The notes: a model not told the origin generated them from the letters alone. Positions 26,626 to 36,649 are shown, counted from the stretch's first letter. The stretch: DNA of 64,000 bases from Blastococcus haudaquaticus (GCF_900230285.1 NZ_OCNK01000003.1:620001-684000); one strand, 5' to 3'. Translations and numbers: made by a program.

Positions 26626-26895
26626 ATGAGCCGGCACGACGCGCGGGAGGCCCGGATGCTGGGCCTCTGGACGGCGGCGTGGCTGTTCGCCCTCCTGCTG
26701 GGCGGGCTGCTGTGGCTCGGCGACCTCTCGCTGCAGTGGCCGGTGCTGCTGGTCCCGGTGCTCTGGGCGCTGGTCGCGATCCGCCCGCGCCGCTCGTCGC
26801 GGCCGCCGGACTCCTGGGACCCGATCCCGCCACCGATGCGGACGGACACGGTCGAGCGGCCCGCCCTGCGGCGGCGACAGGACGGCTGGGACTGA
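26626..26895 (+). CDS. Small two-segment membrane protein
   Basis: An 89-residue protein of unknown function starting four bases after the DUF885 stop, so probably co-transcribed. Two hydrophobic segments (about residues 12-29 and 37-52) form a hairpin, followed by a basic, Pro-rich tail. No family is recognised. Confidence 0.65.
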   Translation: MSRHDAREARMLGLWTAAWLFALLLGGLLWLGDLSLQWPVLLVPVLWALVAIRPRRSSRPPDSWDPIPPPMRTDTVERPALRRRQDGWD

Positions 26896-26970
26896 CCGGA
26901 CGCCGCCCGCGGGGGTGACGCGGGCGACGCGTGCTGGTCGTGGCGACGGCGGCCGAGGCACAGTGTGCGC

Positions 26971-27582
26971 ATGTCGACCACCAGGCTGCTGCTGCTCGGG
27001 GCGGTCCGGATCTTCCAGCCGGTGCACGGCTACCTGCTGCGCCGGGAGCTGCTGAGCTGGCAGGTCGAGGACTGGGCGCACGTGAAGCCCGGGTCCATCT
27101 ACTCCGGGCTCCGGACACTGACCGCGCACGGCCTGATCGAGGAGGTCGCCGGGGAACCGGTCGCCTACCGGCTCACGCCTGACGGGGAGGTCGAGTTCCG
27201 CCGGCTCCTGGTCGCAGCGCTCCGGGAGCCCGACGCGGGAGACGCCACCCGGCTGCTCGGTGGCCTGTGCTTCATGACGGCCCTGCCCCGGGCCGAGGTG
27301 CGGGAGGCGCTCGGTGCCCGCGTGCTCGTCCTGGAGGCCATGACGTCCAACGCCGAGGCGACGGTGCGCTCGATCGAGCAGACCCGGCTGGCTCCGGCAC
27401 CGGCCGCCGAGCTCTCCCGGCTGATCGGGCACTGGCTGGCCGGTGAGCACAGCTGGGTGCGAGAGCTCTGCGATCGGCTCGACGCCGGCCACTACCGGTT
27501 CGCGGGCGACCCCGGGGCGCCCGACCAGCCGGTCGAGGGGATCTGGCCACCCGCCGTCCTCGACTTCGGGGAATCAGCTTGA
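26971..27582 (+). CDS. PadR family transcriptional regulator
   Basis: About 203 residues. The N-terminal winged helix reads LLLGAVRIFQPVHGYLLRREL, then the wing region HVKPGSIYSGLRTLTAHGLIE, which is the PadR signature (G-S-I-Y-x-x-L-x-x-L). A long helical C-terminal part would form the dimer. CACAGT at 26959-26964 sits six bases before this ATG, favouring it over the GTG at 26965. It is immediately upstream of an ABC exporter, which it probably represses through the palindrome at 27590-27607 and releases when a ligand binds. Confidence 0.85.
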   Translation: MSTTRLLLLGAVRIFQPVHGYLLRRELLSWQVEDWAHVKPGSIYSGLRTLTAHGLIEEVAGEPVAYRLTPDGEVEFRRLLVAALREPDAGDATRLLGGLCFMTALPRAEVREALGARVLVLEAMTSNAEATVRSIEQTRLAPAPAAELSRLIGHWLAGEHSWVRELCDRLDAGHYRFAGDPGAPDQPVEGIWPPAVLDFGESA

Positions 27583-27589
27583 CGACGTC

Positions 27590-27607
27590 GTAGTCAAACT
27601 TGAACAC
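27590..27607. promoter_or_regulatory. Inverted repeat, likely PadR operator overlapping the exporter promoter
   Basis: GTAGTCAA, a two-base spacer AC, and TTGAACAC form an 8-base inverted repeat with two mismatches. It covers the AACACT -10-like hexamer (27603-27608) that lies six bases before the exporter ATPase GTG at 27615. A repressor bound here would block transcription. Confidence 0.6.
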
Positions 27608-27614
27608 TGGTCGC

Positions 27615-28597
<983 letters not shown>

Positions 28598-28598
<1 letters not shown>

Positions 28599-29356
28599 TG
28601 CACACGCTGCTGCGCGACACCTGGACCGTCTTCGCGCGCGCCATGCGGATGTCGCTGCGCAACCCTGCCTGGCTGGTGATCAGCCTGATGCAGCCCATCC
28701 TGTACATCGTCCTGTTCGGCCCGCTGCTCGAGCCGCTGTCCGGCCAGCTGGGGCCGGGCAACGCCTACCAGATCTTCGTGCCGGGGATCCTCGTGCAGCT
28801 GGGCATCTTCGGCGCGCTGTTCGTCGGGTTCGGGCTCATCGCCGAGTACCGGGCCGGCGTCATCGAGAGTCAGCGGGTCACCCCCGCCAGCCGCACGGCC
28901 CTGCTGCTCGGGCGCGTGCTCCGCGACGTCGTCGTCCTGCTGGTGCAGGGCACCCTGCTGGTGCTGGTCTCCATCCCGCTGGGTCTGCGGGCGCCGTTCC
29001 TCGGCGTGGTCCTCACGCTGATCGTCATCGCCCTGCTCGGCGCGGCGTTCGCGTCGGTCTCCTACGCGCTGGCCCTGACGCTCAAGAGCGAGGACGCGTT
29101 CGCGCCGCTGCTCAACGCCTTCGTGCTGCCGGTCCTGCTGCTCTCGGGGATCCTGCTGCCGATGACGCTCGCCCCGGGGTGGCTGCAGACCGTCAGCGAC
29201 GTCAACCCGCTCAAGCACGTCGTGGAGGGCACCCGCGAGTTCTTCGTCGGGGGTTACGACACGTCGACGGCGTGGTGGGGCGCTGCGCTCACCGTCGTCC
29301 TGGCGGTGCTGGGCTGGGCGTTCGGCGTCCGGCGGTTCCGCCGCGAGTCCAGCTGA
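28598..29356 (+). CDS. ABC-2 type transport permease, PadR-linked
   Basis: A 252-residue membrane protein with about six hydrophobic segments and the ABC-2 pattern NAYQIFVPGILVQLGIF and VTPASRTALLLGRVLRD. Its ATG overlaps the ATPase stop by one base (TGATG), so expression is coupled. It forms the membrane part of the exporter with the upstream ATPase. Confidence 0.87.
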
Positions 29357-29515
29357 TGAGGCGGCTGCCACGGCTGGTGCGGCTGTGGCTCCCGGTACCC
29401 CGTCGGGTGAACTTCGGGTTGCACGGCGTGGTGTAACGGCGCCTTTGTCGGTGGTCGGGCCTAGCGTCCGCAGTGGACGACGAGCTGTTCTCGCCGTCCA
29501 CGGGAGGCCCGGTTG

Positions 29516-29623
29516 GTGCTGACGAGTTCGTCGACCAGGGGGGCCGGCACCCGGCCTCTGCGCCGGGGCCCGGCCACCTTCGAGCGGGGGCGTGCCGTGC
29601 GCCCCACGGGAGTCGAACCGTGA
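29516..29623 (+). CDS. Small upstream ORF overlapping phoH2 (phoAT-like candidate)
   Basis: A 35-codon frame starting GTG (TTG at 29513 is also possible) and ending with a TGA that overlaps the phoH2 GTG by four bases (GTGA). A GGGAGG ribosome site at 29502-29507 is correctly placed. The predicted peptide is basic and Arg-rich ([20 protein letters not shown] at the start). In mycobacteria a short gene phoAT overlaps the start of phoH2 in the same way and was described as antitoxin-like. Homology to phoAT is not shown by sequence; the assignment rests on position and ribosome site. Confidence 0.5.
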   Translation: MLTSSSTRGAGTRPLRRGPATFERGRAVRPTGVEP

Positions 29624-30915
29624 CCACTCGCCGTACCTACGTCCTCGACACGTCCGTCCTCCTCTCCGACCCGGGCGCGCTGATGCGCTTCGGCGCCTCC
29701 GACGTGGTGCTCCCGCTCGTCGTCATCGGGGAGCTGGAGGACAAGCGCAACCACCCGGAACTGGGCTGGTTCGCCCGTCAGGCACTGCGCATGCTCGACG
29801 ACCTGCGGGTCCAGCACGGCCGGCTCGACGCGCCCGTCCCCATCGGCGACGACGAGGGCACGCTGCACGTCGAGCTGAACCACAGCGACCCGTCAGCGCT
29901 GCCGGCCGGGTTCCGCAACGACAGCAACGACAGCCGGATCATGGTCGTCGCGCTGAACCTGCGGTCGGAGGGCCGCGACGTCTGCCTGATCACCAAGGAC
30001 GTGCCGCTGCGGGTGAAGGCGGCCGCCGTGGGCCTGGACACCGACGAGTACCGGGTCATGGACGCCGTCGACGCCGGGTGGACGGGCATGGCGGAGGTCT
30101 CGCTCGAGGACTCCGAGCTCGACGAGCTCTACGACGTCGGCGAGACGTTCGTCCCCGCGGCGGCGGAGATGCCCCCGCACACCGGCCTCGTGCTGCTGTC
30201 CTCCCGCGGGTCGGCGCTGGGCCGGGTCATGCCCGACAAGCAGGTGCGGCTGGTGCGCGGCGACCGCGAGGCCTTCGGGCTGCACGGCCGGTCCGCGGAG
30301 CAGCGGGTCGCGCTCGACCTGCTCCTCGACCCGGACATCGGCATCGTCTCCCTCGGCGGCCGCGCGGGCACCGGCAAGTCGGCGCTGGCCCTGTGCGCCG
30401 GCCTGGAGTCGGTCATGGAGCGGCGGGCGCACAAGAAGGTCGTCATCTTCCGGCCGCTCTACGCCGTCGGCGGCCAGGAGCTGGGCTACCTGCCCGGTGG
30501 CGAGAACGAGAAGATGTCGCCCTGGGCCCAGGCCGTGTACGACACCCTGGGCGCGCTCGTCTCCCCGGCGGTCATCGACGAGATCGACTCCCGCGGGCTG
30601 ATCGAGGTCCTGCCGCTCACGCACATCCGCGGTCGGTCGCTGCACGACTCCTTCGTCATCGTCGACGAGGCTCAGTCGCTGGAGCGCGGTGTGCTGCTGA
30701 CCGTGCTGTCCCGCCTGGGGGCCGGGTCGCGGGTGGTGCTCACCCACGACGTCGCCCAGCGGGACAACCTGCGCGTCGGCCGGCACGACGGCATCACCGC
30801 CGTCATCGAGGCGCTCAAGGGCCACCCGCTCTTCGCGCACGTGACGCTCACCCGCTCCGAGCGCTCGCCGATCGCCGCGCTGGTCACCGAGATGCTGGAG
30901 GACCTCCCCTTCTGA
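29620..30915 (+). CDS. phoH2: PhoH2: PIN domain fused to PhoH ATPase
   Basis: A 431-residue protein. The N-terminal PIN ribonuclease domain begins YVLDTSVLL (Asp10) with further acidic residues (Glu in IGELEDKR, Asp in NDSNDSRIM). The C-terminal PhoH domain has Walker [11 protein letters not shown] near residues 246-255 and Walker B VDEAQ near 348-352. Mycobacterial PhoH2 couples RNA unwinding to RNA cleavage. I chose the GTG at 29620 because it matches the mycobacterial length and follows GGGAG; the in-frame GTG at 29473 would add a non-conserved extension. CCACGGGAG is duplicated in the leader at 29498-29506 and 29604-29612. Confidence 0.88.
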   Translation: MTTRRTYVLDTSVLLSDPGALMRFGASDVVLPLVVIGELEDKRNHPELGWFARQALRMLDDLRVQHGRLDAPVPIGDDEGTLHVELNHSDPSALPAGFRNDSNDSRIMVVALNLRSEGRDVCLITKDVPLRVKAAAVGLDTDEYRVMDAVDAGWTGMAEVSLEDSELDELYDVGETFVPAAAEMPPHTGLVLLSSRGSALGRVMPDKQVRLVRGDREAFGLHGRSAEQRVALDLLLDPDIGIVSLGGRAGTGKSALALCAGLESVMERRAHKKVVIFRPLYAVGGQELGYLPGGENEKMSPWAQAVYDTLGALVSPAVIDEIDSRGLIEVLPLTHIRGRSLHDSFVIVDEAQSLERGVLLTVLSRLGAGSRVVLTHDVAQRDNLRVGRHDGITAVIEALKGHPLFAHVTLTRSERSPIAALVTEMLEDLPF

Positions 30916-30924
30916 CGCCGCAGC

Positions 30925-30972
30925 CGGCCGGGGCGGCTCGTGCGGTGATGCACCGTGCGAGCCGCCCGGCCG
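30925..30972. terminator. Bidirectional terminator between phoH2 and the flagellar locus
   Basis: A very long hairpin: an outer 6-bp cggccg stem, one bulged G, then a 16-bp stem with two G-T pairs, closing on ATG. It separates convergent phoH2 from the flhF-side end of the flagellar locus. Confidence 0.85.
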
Positions 30973-31081
30973 TTGGGCTCGAAGGCGCGGGGCCGGCATC
31001 CCGCTGCGACGCCGCCGGCGGACAGGTCGGCCCACGTCCAGCGCACGACCGGCCACCGCGGAGACGACCGTGGAAGGGCGG

Positions 31082-31336
31082 TCAGACGGCGGGGGAGGCT
31101 TCCCCGGACTCCGCGTGCTCCGGCGCCGCGACCCGCTCGGCCTTCGGCTTCCGGGCGGGCGCAGGCGGGGTGGTGGCGAGCCGGAAGACGGCCACCACTG
31201 CCCAGCCGGCGCCCAGGCACCAGAGGACGCGGTTCATCATGTCCTCCGTCGAGAGGTCCCCTCGCAGCCCGAGCGCCAGGACGGGCACGGCCAGCACGAA
31301 CCCGACGAGGAGGACGTCCCAGCGCAGCGGGTTCAT
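31082..31336 (-). CDS. Small membrane protein coupled to the flhF-like gene
   Basis: An 84-residue protein of unknown function. Two hydrophobic segments (about residues 7-24 and 37-53) are separated by a short acidic loop (RGDLSTEDMM), then comes a Pro/Lys- and Glu-rich tail. Its ATG overlaps the stop of the flhF-like gene (ATGA), so it is translationally coupled and ends the flhA-flhF operon. It could anchor or position the FlhF-like protein; that is inference from context only. Confidence 0.7.
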   Translation of the reverse strand: MNPLRWDVLLVGFVLAVPVLALGLRGDLSTEDMMNRVLWCLGAGWAVVAVFRLATTPPAPARKPKAERVAAPEHAESGEASPAV

Positions 31337-34300
31337 GTCGTCGTGCTCTCCAGTCGCTCGCAGAGCAGGGATGCCCAGCGGTGCGGCGTGGCGCGCACGC
31401 CGTCGAGGAGGGCCACGGGCGTGTGGACCCGGCGGAGGACCGCCGCGGGGTCGGCACTGAGGTCGGTGTCCTGGACGACGAGGGCGTCGACCCGGGGCAG
31501 GCCGTCGAGCCACGGCTCGAGGTCCTCGGGCTTGCGGGTCGCCTCGACGACGGCCCAGACCGCCCCCGGCGCCCAGACGCTCATCATCTGCGCCATCCAG
31601 TAGGTGTCGGTCCGCAGCGGGGCGTCGACGGCGACGATGGTCACCGTGCCGGCGGCCGCGCACTCCTGACGACGGTCGATGGCGGTGTCGACGGAGGTCA
31701 CCCGGCTGCTGCGGGGCGCCAGACCGGCGAGGTCACCGCGCGTCGCCCACTGCACGCAGTCGGGGTCCAGGTGCAGCGCCGCGGCCAGGGACCGCGCGGC
31801 ACGCAGCGCGTCGACGCCGGGGCCGACCACGAAGACCGCCTCGCCCGAGCCACTGGGCAGCTCGGGCGCCTTGGGCAGCTGGAGGGCGAGGCTGCGCGTG
31901 AGGGCGGCGTAGGTGCCGCGCTCGGCGACGTCCTCGGCGAAGGTGCTGCCGAGGAGCTCCGCGGGCAGGCCGAGCTGCTCGAGCCGGCCCGCCACGTCGC
32001 CGCTACCGACCGGCGGAGCGACCTCCGGTGCCTCGGGCGTGGTGGCCGTGATCGGGGCGAAGAGCAGCTCCTCGGCGTCGACCTCGTCGACGTCCTCGAG
32101 CAGTTCGGGCATGTCCGGGCCGGCCATGAGCGGTGCCACGGGAAGGCGGGTCACCGTCGCGAGCGCGCGGGTGGACGAACCGAAGATCCGGGGCGTCTCG
32201 AGGGCCGGGGTGGCGTCCGCGGTCCACGAGGCGATCTGCGTTGGGACCTCGGCCGGGACCTCGGCCGGGACCTCGGCCGGGACCTCGGTCGGGACCGGCG
32301 ACGCAGCAGCGTCGGGTTCCGCGGCGGGTGCCGGGACCGGCGCGGACGCGCTCGGGCGACGCGCCGCCGGCGGCACCGGCGGCCGCCCACGACCCCGGGA
32401 CGAGGGCAGCGGGGGCAGCAGGGACAGCGGCGGCATGACCGTGGTCGCGTCCAGCGACATCATCGGTGCCGGGTCGCTGGCGGTGCGGGCGAGGACCGGC
32501 GCCACCTCGGCCACCTCGACCTCGTCGGCCTCGTCCGATTCCTCGGCCACCTCGGCCTCCTCGGCCTCCTGGTGCGACTCCGCGCCGACCGACGTCTCGA
32601 CGACGGGCTCCTGTGCAACCGCTTCGTCCGCGGCAGCCGTGTCCTCGACCGGCGCCTCGGCGACGGGGCTCTCGACCACGGGCGCGTCCAGGGGCGCCTC
32701 AGGCGCCGGCTCGGCGCAGGACACGTCAGCGACGGCGGCGGCGGGCGTGGAGAACAGGGCCGTGGATTCCTGCTGGGCGACACGGGCCCAGATCGGGGCG
32801 TCGACCTCGACGGCGGGGGCGCTCGGTGCCGGCTCACCCCAGAGCGTCGATGCGGTCGGCGTGCCCCACATCGAGTGGGAGGAGGGCGCCAGGACGACCG
32901 GGGTGGGGGAGGGGCCGACGACCGGCTGGGCCGGGTGACCCGCGACCGGGACCGTCGGGACCGCTGCGGCGAACGCATCGACGGCCTGCGTCCCCTGCTC
33001 CGGGAGATCGGCCTCGACGGCGGGCACCTCCACGATGGGCGCCTCGACGACGGGCACCTGCGCGATGGGCGCCTCGATGACCGGCGACTCCACGACGCGG
33101 GCCTCCACCACCGGCGTCTCGACGACGGGCGCATCCATGACGGGCTGCTGGATGACGGGCTGCTGGATGACGGGCTGCTGGATGACGGGCACGGCCACGA
33201 CCGGCACCTCGGCCACCGGCACGGGGCGCTCCGGCAGCTCGAAGGTCGCCGGCGGGACCGGGGGGGTCTCGAGGGGCGGTACGGGAAGGGTGGGCACGGC
33301 GAACACCGGCCCGGCGGGGGCGGCCGGCTCCGGCTCGCTCAGCGCCGTCTGCGGGGAGGCCCCGGCGAGGACCTTGCGCAGGATGCCGGCGAGGGCCTCG
33401 TCCGAGTGCCCCTGGGCCAGGGCCCCGCGGAGCAGGTCGGCGATCGCCTCCTCGCGGGAGGAGACGGATGCGGGGGCGACCTCGGGCTCTGCGGCCCAGA
33501 TCGGCATCTCGTGCTCGCCATCGATCGTGGAGGGCGGCGCGATGACCTGAATTCCCACCGGTTCCTCCTCCTGGCGCGTCTGGGGCGACGGCACCGCTGC
33601 TTCTGCTGTTCGGACCTGCTCGGAGCGCGCCGGCCAGGGCTCGGCATCGTCGCGCGCACGCTTCTCCGCCGCTGGGGCGAGCGCTTCCTGGACCGCCTGC
33701 CGCACGTCCTGGTCACCGGCGACCATGCGGGCGAGCGCGGCGGTGAAGGGCGAGGGTGCCGCCGCGGTGGCCGGCAGGACGCGCTGGCCGCCGCCGCGCA
33801 CCGGCGCGACGACCACCTCGTCGTCGGGGTCGGCCAGGCCCGCGGGGGCATCACGGTCAGCGTGGCCGTCGCCGGGCTGCGCCACGGAGCCCGTGCGCGG
33901 GAAAGAGGCGCGCGGGTAGGTGGGACGCGAGGGCGTCGGGGGGACGGGCTCGGACCGCTGGGCGGTCAGCAGCCCGACCAGCTCGCTGACCCGGTCGTCG
34001 TCGGGCGCGTGGGCCGCGCGAGCGACCGCCGGCCGGGACGGGCGGACCGGGGTGGGGGCCGGCGCGTCGGCACGCGCCGCGCGCGCGGCGGCGGCCGCCA
34101 GTCGGGCCGCCTCGGGGATGTCGTCGGTGGACCGGGCGGCTGCCTCCGCCGCCCACGCTGCCGCGCCGTTCCGGGCAGGAGCGACCGCACGGGCTCGGGC
34201 AGGGGACGCCGAGGCCAGCGGCGAGGAGAAGTCGGCAGGCAGCTGGTCGTCGTCCCGGTCGCGCGAGGGGACGGCGGGCCGGACGGCTGTCTCCGGAGCC

Positions 34301-34464
34301 AGCTCGGCCACCTCGGCGACGTACCGCTCGGTCGCGAAGAACCCGAGCACGCCGCCGGAGCGGACGCGACGTACCCCGACGATGCGGGCCTGCGGGCCGA
34401 ACTGCTCGCGGGCGGCGGCGATCGCGTCGTCGCGCGAGGCGGCCTCAACGGATCGCAACGGCAC
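31333..34464 (-). CDS. FlhF-like protein with degenerate GTPase domain and repetitive linker
   Basis: A 1,043-residue protein; FlhF is usually 350-500. The N-terminus (AIAAAREQFGPQARIVGVRRV and FFATERYVAEV, residues about 13-52) matches the FlhF B domain. The C-terminal 200 residues align by pattern with the FlhF SRP-type GTPase, but the motifs are lost: Walker A reads VGPGVDALRAARS, the DTAGR box reads VDAPLRTD, and the TKLD box reads QDTDLS. Between lie about 700 residues of low complexity, including VIQQP repeats (33136-33190) and EVPA repeats (32243-32290). FlhF normally sets flagellar number and position. It overlaps flhA by 20 bases. The GTG start is tentative. Confidence 0.75.
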   Translation of the reverse strand: MPLRSVEAASRDDAIAAAREQFGPQARIVGVRRVRSGGVLGFFATERYVAEVAELAPETAVRPAVPSRDRDDDQLPADFSSPLASASPARARAVAPARNGAAAWAAEAAARSTDDIPEAARLAAAAARAARADAPAPTPVRPSRPAVARAAHAPDDDRVSELVGLLTAQRSEPVPPTPSRPTYPRASFPRTGSVAQPGDGHADRDAPAGLADPDDEVVVAPVRGGGQRVLPATAAAPSPFTAALARMVAGDQDVRQAVQEALAPAAEKRARDDAEPWPARSEQVRTAEAAVPSPQTRQEEEPVGIQVIAPPSTIDGEHEMPIWAAEPEVAPASVSSREEAIADLLRGALAQGHSDEALAGILRKVLAGASPQTALSEPEPAAPAGPVFAVPTLPVPPLETPPVPPATFELPERPVPVAEVPVVAVPVIQQPVIQQPVIQQPVMDAPVVETPVVEARVVESPVIEAPIAQVPVVEAPIVEVPAVEADLPEQGTQAVDAFAAAVPTVPVAGHPAQPVVGPSPTPVVLAPSSHSMWGTPTASTLWGEPAPSAPAVEVDAPIWARVAQQESTALFSTPAAAVADVSCAEPAPEAPLDAPVVESPVAEAPVEDTAAADEAVAQEPVVETSVGAESHQEAEEAEVAEESDEADEVEVAEVAPVLARTASDPAPMMSLDATTVMPPLSLLPPLPSSRGRGRPPVPPAARRPSASAPVPAPAAEPDAAASPVPTEVPAEVPAEVPAEVPTQIASWTADATPALETPRIFGSSTRALATVTRLPVAPLMAGPDMPELLEDVDEVDAEELLFAPITATTPEAPEVAPPVGSGDVAGRLEQLGLPAELLGSTFAEDVAERGTYAALTRSLALQLPKAPELPSGSGEAVFVVGPGVDALRAARSLAAALHLDPDCVQWATRGDLAGLAPRSSRVTSVDTAIDRRQECAAAGTVTIVAVDAPLRTDTYWMAQMMSVWAPGAVWAVVEATRKPEDLEPWLDGLPRVDALVVQDTDLSADPAAVLRRVHTPVALLDGVRATPHRWASLLCERLESTTT

Positions 34465-36490
34465 CGCTCACAACTCCCAGCGATTCGATCTGCGCTGTCC
34501 GGGAGACCTCGGCGTAGGAGATCACCGGTAGGCGGGGGAGGACCTGGCGCATCAGGCGCGCCAGTGCGGCGCGGACCTGGGGCGAGCACACGAGGACGGG
34601 GGACAGGCCGGCGCGCTCGGCGTCCTCGAGCAGCCCGCTGCAGCCGTGCACCAGGGCGTCGATGCCGGCGGCGTCGAGGGCCAGGACCAGCCCGCCGTCG
34701 CTCTGCCGGACCGACTCGAGCAGCCGCTGCTCGAAGCCGGGGTCGAGGGTGAGGACGTGGAGGCGCTCGTCGGGCGTCACGTACGGGTGGCTGATCGCCG
34801 AGCCCAGTGCCGTCCGGGCCGCCTCGACGAGGGCGTCGAGATCGGTGGACGACTTTGCACGTACAGAGAGTGCCTCGAAGATGCGGACCAGGTCGCGGAT
34901 CGACACACCCTCTTCGAGCAACGCGTGCAACACGCGTTGCACCTCTCCCAGGGTGAGCAGAGAAGGGGTCAGTTCCTCCACGACGACGGGGTGCGTCCGG
35001 CGGACCATCTCCACCAGGAGTCGGACGTCCTCGCGGCCGAGGAGGTCCGCGGCGTTCTGGCGCACCACCTCGGCGAGGTGGGTGGTGATGACCGAGGAGC
35101 GGTCGACGACGGTCGCGCCGGCCATCTCCGCCTGGCGCTGCAGCTCCACGGGCACCCACTTCGCGGCGAGGCCGAACACCGGCTCGCGCGTGGCCTTGCC
35201 CGGGATGCCGTCGAGGTTGTCGCCGATCGCCAGGATGGTGCCGGCGGGCGAGATGCCCTTGGCCGCGGGCACGCCGTTGAGCCAGATGACGTACTGCGAG
35301 CCGGGCAGGTCGAGGTTGTCGCGGGTGCGCACCAGCGGGATGACCAGCCCGGTGTCCATGGCCACCTTCCGGCGCAGCGCCTTGACCCGGTCCAGCAGGT
35401 CGCCACCGCGCGCGGGGTCGACCAGTTCGACCAGGTCGAAGGCCACCTCGAGCTCGAGCGGGTCGACCCGCATCCGCTCGGCGATCGCCTCCGGGGAGTC
35501 CGGCTGCGGCTCGTCGTCGGCGGCGGCCGCGGCGGCGTCGAGGTCCTCGTCGTCGTCCGGGGTCTCCGTCATGCGGGAGGCCGCGATGAGGAAGCCCGCA
35601 CCGACGAGGAGGAACGGCAGCTTGGGCAGTCCGGGGATCAGGCAGAGGGCGAGGGCGGCCCCGCCGGCGATGCGGACGGGCTGCTTGAACCGGCCGAGCT
35701 GGGCGATGAGATCGGTGCCCATGTCGCCCTCGGTCGCCGACCGGGTGACGATGATGCCGGTCGCGGTGGACATCAGCAGGGCGGGGATCATCGAGACGAG
35801 GCCGTCGCCGACTGTCAGCAGGGAGTAGGTGGAGCCGGCCTCGGCGGGGTCCATCCCCTTCTGCATCACGCCGATGGCGAAGCCACCGATGAGGTTGACC
35901 AGCGTCACGATGATGCCGGCGATCGCGTCGCCCTTGACGAACTTCGACGCACCGTCCATCGAGCCGTAGAAGTCGGCCTCGGCGGTGACCTCGTGGCGCC
36001 GCTTGCGGGCCTGCGCCTCGTTGATCAGCCCGGCGTTGAGGTCGGCGTCGATGGCCATCTGCTTGCCGGGCATCGCGTCGAGAGTGAAGCGCGCACCGAC
36101 CTCGGCCACGCGACCGGCGCCGTTCGTGATGACCACGAACTGCACGACCGTGAGGATCACGAAGATCACCAGACCGACGACCAGCGAGCCGCCGATGACG
36201 ATGTGGCCGAACGCCTCGATCACCTTGCCGGCGTAGCCGTCGGTGAGCACCAGCCGGGTCGAGGAGACGTTGAGGGCGAGCCGGAACAGCGTCGCGATGA
36301 GCAGCAGCGAGGGGAAGACCGCGAAGTCCAGCGGCTTCCTGATCTGCATGGCGACGAGCAGGATGAGCAGCGAGATCGCGAGGTTCAGGCTGATCAGCAT
36401 GTCCATCATGGCGGCCGGCAGCGGCACGACCAGCATGAGGACGATCGCCACGACGCCCACGGGGACGGCGGCCTTGCCCATGCCCTTCAC
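34445..36490 (-). CDS. flhA: Flagellar export gate protein FlhA
   Basis: A 681-residue protein of normal length. About eight membrane segments occupy residues 1-310, including the conserved FHIPEP-type cytoplasmic loop (RFTLDAMPGKQMAIDADLNAG), followed by a large cytoplasmic domain. FlhA is the core of the export gate, couples proton flow to secretion and docks chaperone-substrate complexes. GTG at 36490 is used; an ATG at 36481 is possible. A sigma-28-like -10 (GCCGATGA) lies 46 bases upstream, so flhA may head its own transcription unit with the flhF-like gene. Confidence 0.95.
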   Translation of the reverse strand: MKGMGKAAVPVGVVAIVLMLVVPLPAAMMDMLISLNLAISLLILLVAMQIRKPLDFAVFPSLLLIATLFRLALNVSSTRLVLTDGYAGKVIEAFGHIVIGGSLVVGLVIFVILTVVQFVVITNGAGRVAEVGARFTLDAMPGKQMAIDADLNAGLINEAQARKRRHEVTAEADFYGSMDGASKFVKGDAIAGIIVTLVNLIGGFAIGVMQKGMDPAEAGSTYSLLTVGDGLVSMIPALLMSTATGIIVTRSATEGDMGTDLIAQLGRFKQPVRIAGGAALALCLIPGLPKLPFLLVGAGFLIAASRMTETPDDDEDLDAAAAAADDEPQPDSPEAIAERMRVDPLELEVAFDLVELVDPARGGDLLDRVKALRRKVAMDTGLVIPLVRTRDNLDLPGSQYVIWLNGVPAAKGISPAGTILAIGDNLDGIPGKATREPVFGLAAKWVPVELQRQAEMAGATVVDRSSVITTHLAEVVRQNAADLLGREDVRLLVEMVRRTHPVVVEELTPSLLTLGEVQRVLHALLEEGVSIRDLVRIFEALSVRAKSSTDLDALVEAARTALGSAISHPYVTPDERLHVLTLDPGFEQRLLESVRQSDGGLVLALDAAGIDALVHGCSGLLEDAERAGLSPVLVCSPQVRAALARLMRQVLPRLPVISYAEVSRTAQIESLGVVSGAVAIR

Positions 36491-36535
36491 GCGCCCGCTC
36501 GCGGGGTGATGGACGGACTCAGGCTCACGTCCTTC

Positions 36536-36563
36536 TCATCGGCAGCCGCCCGGTCGACCGGTA
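36536..36563 (-). promoter_or_regulatory. Possible sigma-28-type promoter upstream of flhA
   Basis: The minus strand reads GCCGATGA at 36543-36536, 16 bases after TACC (36563-36560). The -10 matches the other flagellar promoters exactly; the -35 is poor (TCAA or TCAG expected). Confidence 0.45.
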
Positions 36564-36587
36564 CGCACCGACGAGATCTGCCCCGGC

Positions 36588-36647
36588 GGCCCCTCTGCAG
36601 GGGCCCGCCGCGAGCGTGCGAGCGGTGGGGGAGGAGAGGGGTCCTTC
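36588..36647 (-). repeat. Stop-proximal dispersed repeat, copy 3
   Basis: On the minus strand it starts two bases after the flhB stop: GAAGGACCCCTCT at the 5' end and GCAGAGGGGCC at the 3' end, with the core CTCGCACGCTCGCGGCGGG in between. The terminal stem is CCCCTCT/AGAGGGG, a compensated change compared with CCCCGCT/AGCGGGG of copy 2. Confidence 0.8.
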
Positions 36648-36649
36648 GA

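Noticed and set aside
29356-29512. Riboswitch upstream of phoH2
   Set aside because: The leader is GC-rich and can fold, but I could not match it to any riboswitch consensus I know; the small overlapping ORF explains the distal part better.
31913-32938. Ala/Ser/Gly-rich plus-strand frame as a possible surface protein
   Set aside because: It is the antisense of the flhF-like linker repeats, with no signal peptide, ribosome site or known domain.
30955-34752. 1,265-codon open frame on the plus strand across the flhF-like gene
   Set aside because: The product is low-complexity Gly/Arg/Asp sequence with no recognisable domain. The minus-strand frame has FlhF-type ends and operon context.
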